Made by a program: the position numbers and the translations under genes. Source: Solirubrobacteraceae bacterium (lineage in GTDB: Bacteria > Actinomycetota > Thermoleophilia > Solirubrobacterales > Solirubrobacteraceae). From it: a stretch of 5,468 bases of DNA. Positions 1 through 4,666 of this stretch are shown one piece after another. Numbering within the stretch: position 1 is the stretch's first letter; the number at the start of each line of letters is the position of its first letter. Location: positions 1 to 5,468 of the forward strand of contig JAICJK010000201.1 of NCBI GenBank assembly GCA_025928415.1, in the 5' to 3' direction. The notes below the pieces were generated by a model. That model made no database searches, was not told where the DNA came from, and worked only from the letters and a program-made list of their open reading frames with translations.

Positions 1-437
1 GCCTCGGGGGCGATCAGCCCGGCGCCCGAGAGGCCCTCGGCGACCGGCGCGAACAGCGCGGGCGGGACCTCGAGGTAGAAGACCGGGCTGCGGACCTCGC
101 CGGCGGCCTCCTTGACGCGCGCGTAGGTCGCCGCGTCCCCGAAGTCCCCGCTGACGTAGGACAGGCGGCCGGCCAGCCGCCCAAAGACCTGCTCGTCGAC
201 GGTCTCTCCTGTGGCGGCGATCGCCTCGCGTGCGTGGTCGCGCAGGCGCTCGACGCTCCACGGCTCGATCGCCACGCCGACGATCGGGCACTCGAGCAGC
301 CCGCGGCGCTCGAGCCGGTACAGCGAGCGCAGCGTCATCTTGCGGGCGAGGTCGCCGGTGATCCCGAAGATCACGAGCGCGTCGGCCGCGCGCGCGCGCT
401 CGGTGCTGTGCTCCTTGAGCGGGTCGCGGCCCGCCAT
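1..437 (-). CDS. zwf: Glucose-6-phosphate dehydrogenase, N-terminal part (runs off left edge)
   Basis: Cytosolic enzyme that oxidises glucose 6-phosphate to 6-phosphogluconolactone with NAD(P)+, the first step of the oxidative pentose phosphate pathway and a major NADPH source. The first 145 codons are visible. Residues 20-34 read ALVIFGITGDLARKM, the Rossmann nucleotide-binding loop GxxGDLAxxK of the family. It is followed by a SLYRLERRGLL helix and the strand IVGVA (52-56). Residues 118-129 (PVFYLEVPPALF) match the conserved FYLxxPPxxF segment. The usual loop reads GDLAxRKLLPALY; here KMTLRSLY replaces it, a variant I associate with actinobacterial paralogues. The ATG at 437-435 shares its A with the TGA of the upstream DUF427 gene (TGATG), so translation is probably coupled; no strong Shine-Dalgarno is seen. 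The remaining two-thirds, including the catalytic His region, lie outside the window. The family call is firm; cofactor preference cannot be read from this part. Confidence 0.9.
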   Translation of the reverse strand, partial: MAGRDPLKEHSTERARAADALVIFGITGDLARKMTLRSLYRLERRGLLECPIVGVAIEPWSVERLRDHAREAIAATGETVDEQVFGRLAGRLSYVSGDFGDAATYARVKEAAGEVRSPVFYLEVPPALFAPVAEGLSGAGLIAPE

Positions 438-1222
438 CAGCCGAGCCGGATCTCGATGCCGTCGACGGAGTCGTCGAAGGCGATGTGCCCCTGCGCGCGC
501 AGCGCGTCGGGCAGCGGGGCGTCGTAGCTCCACGCGGCGTCCGGCAGCCCGGCGATCGTCCAGTAGGTCGCCTCGCCCTTGTAGGGGCAGATCGTGCGCT
601 TGCCGCTGCCCGGCGCGATCGCCGCGGGTTCCACGTCGGCCGGCGGGACGTAGGCGCGGACCGGCAGCCCGGTCTCGAACACGAGCACCGGGCGCTCGCT
701 GCGCGCGACGACATCGCCCTGGGCGCGGACCTCGACGGGACGGCTGGAGACGTGCGCGTCGACGCGGTGGAAGGGATCCTTGAAGTGGCCGAGCACGCGA
801 TCCTCCTCCACCAGCCACGCGTCGACGCGGTCGGGGTACAGCGCGCCGAAGCCCGCGAGGAACGGGGTCTCGGGCAGCGGCGCCTCGTAGGCCCACAGCG
901 CGTCCTCGACGGTGCGCCCGCCGGCGGTCAGCGACCAGTAGGAGGCGTCGCCCTTGAACGGGCAGTGGGTCGTCGTGGCGGTCTTCGTGAACAGGTCCAT
1001 CCGCAGGTCGCCGAGCGGCACGTACAGGCGGGGCGGGATGTTCGACTCGAACAGGAGCTGGCCGCCGACGGTGTCGAGCACGACCTCGTCGCCGGCGATC
1101 GCGCGGAACCGCCGCGGGTCGGGCTGGAAGAGGATCTGGTGGGCCGGCGCCGCGTCGAGGCTGAAGTTGCGCTGCGCGGTCGTGGTGGCGGCGAAGGGGC
1201 CCGTGCCGAGGGTGAGGGACAT
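437..1222 (-). CDS. Tandem DUF427 (NTP_transf_9) domain protein, 261 aa
   Basis: Predicted cytosolic protein of unknown biochemical function made of two DUF427 (Pfam NTP_transf_9) units. Despite the Pfam name, no transferase activity is established to my knowledge. Unit 1 is about residues 45-120 and unit 2 about 163-240. They repeat the same signature: LLFESNIPPRLYVPLGD then HCPFKGDASYWS (86-97) then ALWAYEAPLPE; and LVFETGLPVRAYVPPAD then ICPYKGEATYWT (211-222) then AAWSYDAPLPD. Cys87 and Cys212 occupy equivalent positions. There is no signal peptide or membrane segment. The ATG at 1222 is the first start after an in-frame TAG (1234-1232); an AGGG only three bases upstream is a poor ribosome site. 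It begins 25 bases after the cyclase stop and ends overlapping zwf by one base, so it belongs to the same transcript. The domain call is strong; a role in sugar-phosphate or redox metabolism is only suggested by its place beside zwf. Confidence 0.88.
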   Translation of the reverse strand: MSLTLGTGPFAATTTAQRNFSLDAAPAHQILFQPDPRRFRAIAGDEVVLDTVGGQLLFESNIPPRLYVPLGDLRMDLFTKTATTTHCPFKGDASYWSLTAGGRTVEDALWAYEAPLPETPFLAGFGALYPDRVDAWLVEEDRVLGHFKDPFHRVDAHVSSRPVEVRAQGDVVARSERPVLVFETGLPVRAYVPPADVEPAAIAPGSGKRTICPYKGEATYWTIAGLPDAAWSYDAPLPDALRAQGHIAFDDSVDGIEIRLG

Positions 1223-1247
1223 GCCCTGGGTCTAGCAGACGCGGCCC

Positions 1248-1832
1248 TCAGGCCAGCGCGTAGACCGACCAGCGGTCCGGGATGCCCTTCAGCTCGTGCT
1301 CCCCGCGGTGGGCGAAGGTCAGCTCGCTGCCGATGACGAGGTCGCGGACGGTGCGGGAGACGAGGATCTCGCCGGCCCGCGCGATGCCCATGATGCGGGC
1401 GGCCAGGTGGACGGCGATGCCGGCGATGCGGTCGCTGGTGCGCTCGACTTCGCCGGCATGCAGGCCGCTGCGCAGCTCGAGCCCGAGCTCGCGGGCGTCG
1501 GCGACCAGCCGCTCGGCACAGCGCACGCCGTCGCCCGGGCCGGGGAAGATCGCCACCAGGCCGTCGCCCGTCGTCTCGATGGTCTCGCCGCCGTGCAGCG
1601 CGACGGCCGCGCGGGCGGTGACCAGATGGCGGTCCAGGACGTCGGCCCACGCCCGGTCGCCGGCCCGCGCCGCCCGCTCGGTCGAGCTGACGAGGTCGGT
1701 GAACAGCACCGTGGCGAGCACGCGGCCGCCCGCGGGCGCCGCCGCGTGGGCGGGCGTCCGCGCGCGGAGGGCGCGCGCGAGGCGCCTCACCCGCGTGGGC
1801 CGCCCGCCGCGCGCGACGGCGCGGGCGGTCAT
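1248..1832 (-). CDS. Class III nucleotide cyclase, single catalytic domain, 194 aa
   Basis: Soluble cyclase homology domain that would make a cyclic nucleotide from an NTP. Residues 1-37 are an Arg-rich, low-complexity lead; the domain fills 38-193. FTDLVSSTERA carries the first metal Asp (D46), TTGDGLVAIF the second (D90), GIAVHLAARI the conserved Arg (R146), and HRGEHELKGIPDRWSVYAL the family C-terminus. Three positions deviate from textbook adenylate cyclases. The base-recognising Lys (K-x-x-G-D) is Glu86, as in guanylate cyclases. The partner position seven residues before the transition-state Asn is Arg135, with Asp134 next to it. The transition-state Asn itself is His142, which I recall from other actinobacterial cyclases of the AVHIGAR type. 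There is no transmembrane, HAMP or receiver domain. The ATG at 1832 overlaps the DUF4242 stop as ATGA, which supports this start and coupled translation; starting later (Val38 or Val42) is possible. The fold is certain; the substrate, or even activity, is not. Confidence 0.88.
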   Translation of the reverse strand: MTARAVARGGRPTRVRRLARALRARTPAHAAAPAGGRVLATVLFTDLVSSTERAARAGDRAWADVLDRHLVTARAAVALHGGETIETTGDGLVAIFPGPGDGVRCAERLVADARELGLELRSGLHAGEVERTSDRIAGIAVHLAARIMGIARAGEILVSRTVRDLVIGSELTFAHRGEHELKGIPDRWSVYALA

Positions 1833-2119
1833 GCGGGCTGGGGGTCCGGCCTCAGGATCACCGTGTCGGCGATCGGGATGATCTCGTCGACGGGCAGGTC
1901 GGCCCGCGAGGCGTGCCGGTGGATGGCCTCGGAGCTGCTCGCCTCGTAGATGCAGACCGTGCCGACCGAGCCGCCGTCCTCCTCGAGGACGTAGCTGCGG
2001 ATCCAGCGGACGTCGCCGGGCATCTGCTCGTCGGCGACCTGGCTCGACCGCGCCGCGGCCCGCTCGAGCTCCGCCGGGGAGGTCCAGCCGCTGCGCCGGA
2101 GGATCACGTACTGCTGCAT
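1829..2119 (-). CDS. DUF4242 (SCO4226-like) small protein, 96 aa
   Basis: Small soluble protein of the DUF4242 family, with a ferredoxin-like alpha/beta fold. A Streptomyces member (SCO4226) is described as a nickel-binding dimer. Visible family pattern: the first strand MQQYVILRR, helix SPAELERAAARSSQVADE (14-31), strand VRWIRSYVLEEDG (37-49), strand VGTVCIYEASS (52-62), helix SEAIHRHASRADLP (63-76) and the closing VDEIIPIADTVIL. His68 and His70 and the acidic residues around 47-48 are candidate ligands, but metal binding is inferred only from the family. The ATG at 2119 has a good ribosome site (AGGAG, nine bases upstream). An upstream in-frame ATG at 2209 would add 30 residues that look like untranslated leader, so it is not used. 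It is first in the minus-strand unit and overlaps the cyclase start by four bases, suggesting stoichiometric production and perhaps a binding or sensing role beside the cyclase. Confidence 0.82.
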   Translation of the reverse strand: MQQYVILRRSGWTSPAELERAAARSSQVADEQMPGDVRWIRSYVLEEDGGSVGTVCIYEASSSEAIHRHASRADLPVDEIIPIADTVILRPDPQPA

Positions 2120-2128
2120 GGTTCGTCG

Positions 2129-2133
2129 CTCCT
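2129..2133 (-). promoter_or_regulatory. Ribosome binding site of the DUF4242 gene
   Basis: Reads AGGAG on the minus strand, nine bases before the ATG at 2119. It decides the start against the upstream in-frame ATG at 2209, which has no comparable site. Confidence 0.7.
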
Positions 2134-2156
2134 GTTCGTGTGTGTGCGGCCGCCGT

Positions 2157-2173
2157 GGGGGCGCAGTGCCCCC
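2157..2173 (-). promoter_or_regulatory. GC hairpin in the DUF4242 operon leader
   Basis: A perfect six-pair all-G/C stem (GGGGGC with GCCCCC) with a five-base loop lies about 37 bases before the DUF4242 start. If the proposed promoter is right, it sits at the very 5' end of the mRNA, where it could stabilise the transcript. It has no T-tract. As DNA it could equally be a protein-binding dyad. Confidence 0.35.
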
Positions 2174-2180
2174 GGGGAGC

Positions 2181-2209
2181 ATCGTGCAGCATGGTCCGTC
2201 GACTGACAA
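2181..2209 (-). promoter_or_regulatory. Candidate sigma-70-type promoter of the minus-strand operon
   Basis: On the minus strand TTGTCA (2209-2204, five of six to the TTGACA consensus) is followed after 17 bases by CACGAT (2186-2181), which keeps the A at position 2 and the final AT of a -10 box. Transcription would begin near 2174, about 55 bases before the DUF4242 ATG, and would cover the DUF4242, cyclase, DUF427 and zwf genes. The -10 box is weak, so this is the best candidate rather than a proven promoter. Confidence 0.35.
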
Positions 2210-2232
2210 GCGGACGATGGTCGCAGGGAGGG

Positions 2233-2304
2233 GGTACGGGTAGCCGCCCGTCCGCTCCCCGTACCGTGAGGGGACACGAACGGCAAACGCGAGCGGCGGT
2301 ACGG
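2233..2304 (+). promoter_or_regulatory. Three-segment repeat with alternative hairpins upstream of fprA
   Basis: GGTACGGG (2233-2240), CCCGTACCG (2258-2266) and CGGTACGG (2297-2304) form two perfect 8-base inverted repeats that share the middle segment. Pairing 1-2 leaves a 17-base loop; pairing 2-3 leaves a 30-base loop and takes up the first two bases of the fprA ribosome site. The two structures exclude each other, as in leader switches. The repeats could instead be a cluster of operator half-sites for one regulator. A TACCGT at 2262-2267 also fits a TAnnnT -10 box; transcription from there would leave segment 1 out of the RNA. The repeats are directly visible; their function is inferred. 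Confidence 0.4.
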
Positions 2305-2308
2305 AGGT
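2303..2308 (+). promoter_or_regulatory. Ribosome binding site of the ferredoxin reductase gene
   Basis: GGAGGT, five bases before the ATG at 2314, is a near-ideal Shine-Dalgarno. It fixes the start although the frame stays open for 58 more codons upstream. Its first two bases also belong to the last segment of the upstream inverted repeats. Confidence 0.75.
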
Positions 2309-2313
2309 CTCGG

Positions 2314-3729
2314 ATGGGTCAGAACGGCAGTGCGCGGGCGGGAGGCGATGCGGCGGCTGCGCTCCTGCGCGCGGCGATCATCGGGGCGGGCCCGAGCGGC
2401 TTCTACGCGGCTGCGCAGCTCCTCGCTGTCGCCGAGCCCGAGTTCGCCGTCGACCTGTTCGACCGGCTGCCCACGCCGTACGGCCTCGTGCGCGCCGGCG
2501 TCGCGCCCGACCACCCGAAGATCAAGTCGGTCACGCGCGCCTACGACAAGACCGCCCGCCACCCGCGCTTCCGCTTCTTCGGCCACGTCGAGCTGGGGAC
2601 CGACATCACGCGCGAGGACCTGCTCGAGCGCTACCACGTGGTGCTCTACGCCGTGGGCACCGCGACCGACAAGCGCCTCGGCATCCCCGGCGAGGACCTG
2701 CGCGGGTCGCACGCGGCCACGGAGTTCGTCGCCTGGTACAACGGCCACCCGGACCACACGGGCCTCGAGTTCGACCTGCGCGCCAGCCACGCCGTCGTGG
2801 TCGGCAACGGCAACGTGGCGATGGACGTCGCGCGCATGCTGGCCCTGGCGCCCACCGAGCTGGAGGCGACCGACGTCGCCGACCACGCGCTCGAGGCGCT
2901 CCGCGCGTCGGGGGTGCGCGACATCACGCTGCTCGGCCGCCGCGGGCCCGCCCAGGTCGCGTTCACCAACCCCGAGCTGCTCGAGATGGGCGAGCTCGAG
3001 CGGGCCGACCTCGAGGTCGCAGGCGGCGAGCTGGACGACCTCAGCGCCGCGTGGCTGGCCGACCAGGACCGGACCGCGCACCGCAACGTCGAGATCCTCC
3101 AGGAGTACGCCCGGCGCCCGCGGAGCGGCAAGCCGATCACCGTCCGCTTCCGCTTTCTCGCCTCGCCCGTCGAGCTGCTGGGCGACGAGGAAGGCCGCGT
3201 GCGCGGCGTCCGGATCGAGCGCAACGCGATCGCCGCCCGCGAGGACGGCACGCTCGCCGCCCGCGGCACCGGCACGTTCGAGGAGCTGCCCGCCCAGCTC
3301 GTCTTCCGCTCGATCGGCTACCGCGGCGTGCCGCTGCCGGGCATCCCGTTCGACGCCGACCGCGGGCTGATCCGCAACGCCGGCGGGCGCGTCTGCGGCG
3401 AGGCCGGGGGCGTGGGGGATGTCTATCCCGGCGAGTACGTGACGGGCTGGATCAAGCGCGGGCCGTCCGGCGTCATCGGGACCAACAAGAAGGACTCGCA
3501 GGACACCATCGGCCGGATCCTCGAGGACGCGGGCGCCGGCCGCCTGAACGCGCCGTCGCGCGACGACGTCGAGGAGCTCGTCGCCGAGCGCGCCGAGCAC
3601 GCCGTCACCTGGATGGGCTGGGAGGCCATCGACGCCGTCGAGCGCGCCGCGGGCGAGCCGAACGGCCGGCCCCGGGTCAAGCTCGCGGCCTGGGAGGCCC
3701 TGCGCGACGCGGCGCGCACGCGCGCCTGA
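2314..3729 (+). CDS. fprA: FprA-type NADPH-ferredoxin reductase (adrenodoxin reductase family), 471 aa
   Basis: Soluble FAD enzyme that moves electrons between NADPH and ferredoxin, supplying cytochromes P450 and other ferredoxin-dependent enzymes. After a short Ala-rich lead, AAIIGAGPSGFYAA (20-33) is the FAD Rossmann loop. FDRLPTPYGLVRAGVAPDHP (49-68) is the highly conserved family signature. VVVGNGNVAMDVARML (161-176) is the NADPH-binding loop. GRRGP (208-212) has the paired Arg that in this family contacts the NADPH 2'-phosphate, arguing for NADPH over NADH. GWIKRGPSGVIGTNKKD (378-394) is the conserved C-terminal FAD/NADPH segment. Length is close to mycobacterial FprA (about 456 aa), and there is no fused ferredoxin domain. 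The start is set by a strong GGAGGT. No ferredoxin or P450 gene is in the window, so the electron partner is unknown. It is divergent from the unit that ends in zwf, which makes NADPH. Confidence 0.93.
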   Translation: MGQNGSARAGGDAAAALLRAAIIGAGPSGFYAAAQLLAVAEPEFAVDLFDRLPTPYGLVRAGVAPDHPKIKSVTRAYDKTARHPRFRFFGHVELGTDITREDLLERYHVVLYAVGTATDKRLGIPGEDLRGSHAATEFVAWYNGHPDHTGLEFDLRASHAVVVGNGNVAMDVARMLALAPTELEATDVADHALEALRASGVRDITLLGRRGPAQVAFTNPELLEMGELERADLEVAGGELDDLSAAWLADQDRTAHRNVEILQEYARRPRSGKPITVRFRFLASPVELLGDEEGRVRGVRIERNAIAAREDGTLAARGTGTFEELPAQLVFRSIGYRGVPLPGIPFDADRGLIRNAGGRVCGEAGGVGDVYPGEYVTGWIKRGPSGVIGTNKKDSQDTIGRILEDAGAGRLNAPSRDDVEELVAERAEHAVTWMGWEAIDAVERAAGEPNGRPRVKLAAWEALRDAARTRA

Positions 3730-3742
3730 GCAGCGGCGCGGG

Positions 3743-3773
3743 CGGGCCGGGCCTCCGCGGCGGACGCGGCCCG
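3743..3773 (+). other. GC hairpin between fprA and the membrane protein gene
   Basis: CGGGCCG (3743-3749) and CGGCCCG (3767-3773) form a seven-pair stem around a 17-base loop that could itself fold by three more pairs. It is 13 bases after the fprA stop and has no T-run, so it is not a classical terminator; partial attenuation or an mRNA 3' stabiliser is possible. G/C-rich stems also arise by chance at this composition. Confidence 0.25.
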
Positions 3774-3806
3774 GTTCGGCGCCCCGGAGCCGGGTACCGC
3801 GCCGCC

Positions 3807-4472
3807 GTGCCCGACTCACCGCCCGTGACCATCGCGCTGCGCCCCATCGGCTCGCCGCTGACGATCGGCATGTCCGGGCTGGCGGTGGCCTCGGTCGTGC
3901 AGAGCGGCCTCGACCTCGGCTGGATCGCCAAGGACGAGACGCGGAACGCCGGCCTGATCCTGATCGCGGTCCCGTTCGTCCTGCAGGTCATCGCCTGCGT
4001 CTTCGCCTATCTGGCCCGCGACGGAGCGCTCGGCGCCTGCGTCGGCCTGCTGGCGGGCACCTGGCTCGCGATGGGGCTGGTGCATCTCGTGTCGCCCGCC
4101 CAGGCCCACAGCGGCGCGCTCGGCCTGCTGCTGATCTCCGCCGGCGGCCTGCTGGCGCTCTCGGCCTCGGCCGTCGCGCTGGCCAAGCTCCTGCCCGCGG
4201 CCGTCATCGCCCTGAGCGCGCTGCGGTTCGTGCTCGCCGGCATCGACCAGCTCTCGCCGAGCAGCTTCCTGGTGCACGCGGCGGGCATCGCGGGGCTCGT
4301 CGTGGCCGGGTTCGCGGCCTACACGGTGCTCGCGTTCGAGCTCGAGGGCCAGCAGCGGCGGCCGGTCCTCCCGACGTTCCGCCGGGCGCGGGGGCGGGCC
4401 GCGCTCCAAGGCGGCGTCGCCGAGAAGGTCGACGCCGCGCTCAGCGAGGCCGGGCTGCGCCGGACGACCTGA
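3807..4472 (+). CDS. GPR1/FUN34/YaaH (acetate transporter)-like six-helix membrane protein, 221 aa
   Basis: Likely inner-membrane protein related to the AceTr/SatP family, whose known members carry acetate or succinate with protons. Six hydrophobic segments are visible at about 18-40, 48-69, 75-95, 104-125, 128-145 and 153-177. A basic cytoplasmic tail follows (RRPVLPTFRRARGRAALQGG). The RPIGSPLTIGMSGL segment sits where the family has its N-P-x-P-L-G-L signature but keeps little of it, so acetate transport is doubtful. I recall similar actinobacterial proteins with an ELE...RR...LP...RGR tail annotated in this family. The GTG at 3807 is chosen because it just precedes the conserved part; GTG 3825 is an alternative. 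Neither has a well-placed ribosome site; a GGAG lies 17 bases before the first. The 77-base gap after fprA permits one transcript. A multi-helix membrane protein is certain; the family is probable. Confidence 0.68.
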   Translation: MPDSPPVTIALRPIGSPLTIGMSGLAVASVVQSGLDLGWIAKDETRNAGLILIAVPFVLQVIACVFAYLARDGALGACVGLLAGTWLAMGLVHLVSPAQAHSGALGLLLISAGGLLALSASAVALAKLLPAAVIALSALRFVLAGIDQLSPSSFLVHAAGIAGLVVAGFAAYTVLAFELEGQQRRPVLPTFRRARGRAALQGGVAEKVDAALSEAGLRRTT

Positions 4473-4498
4473 CGGGTGGAGCTCCTGGACGCCGCGAG

Positions 4499-4666
4499 CT
4501 AGTGTCCCGAGTCAGAAGTTCGCTGGCAGTCTCCGGGCGTCTGACCGCGCCTGCCCTCCGGCGGCGACCAGCCGAGTACGCCAGTACGAGGCAGGCCGCC
4601 GCCGAAGGCCGTCGCACGGCCAGCCATCCCGCAGACTGCGACCGAACTTACGACTCGCGACACTAG
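4499..4666. repeat. 168-base imperfect palindrome, MITE-like, between convergent genes
   Basis: The left arm (4499-4532, beginning CTAGTGTCCCGAGTC) and the right arm (4633-4666, ending GACTCGCGACACTAG) are inverted copies matching at 29 of 34 bases without gaps. Further pairing continues inward, for example CGGCGGCG at 4559-4566 with CGCCGCCG at 4597-4604, and a GTAC pair lies near the centre. Each arm is about 56% GC, visibly below the surrounding genes. Both ends are CTAG, either part of the terminal inverted repeat or a short target duplication. No believable gene lies inside. The right end overlaps the TAG stop of the ferritin-like gene. It could be a non-autonomous mobile element, a dispersed intergenic palindrome or a bidirectional terminator; one window cannot decide. 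Confidence 0.75.

Noticed and set aside
387..399. Alternating CG tract of 13 bases within zwf, a possible Z-DNA or slippage site.
   Set aside because: Such tracts are expected in coding DNA of this GC content; here it simply encodes Arg-Ala-rich residues before the Rossmann loop.
485..1336. Open plus-strand frame of 283 codons opposite the DUF427 and cyclase genes.
   Set aside because: Repetitive Arg/Ala/Gly/Val composition and no motif; the minus-strand frames encode recognisable families here.
1833..2192. Extension of the cyclase reading frame upstream to an ATG at 2192.
   Set aside because: It would lie over the DUF4242 gene in another frame; the ATGA overlap and the end of domain similarity favour the ATG at 1832.
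2140..2313. N-terminal extension of the ferredoxin reductase to an upstream ATG at 2140.
   Set aside because: It would run through the inverted repeats and the ribosome site; the extension has no family resemblance and the GGAGGT points to the ATG at 2314.
3743..3773. Intrinsic terminator after fprA.
   Set aside because: The stem is real, but there is no T-run and the next gene follows closely in the same direction, so I kept it only as a low-confidence hairpin.
2104..3819. Long open frame on the minus strand opposite the ferredoxin reductase gene (571 codons).
   Set aside because: It is a codon-bias shadow of fprA: low-complexity, rich in Ala, Arg, Gly and Val, with no recognisable domain, while the plus-strand frame has all the motifs of its family.
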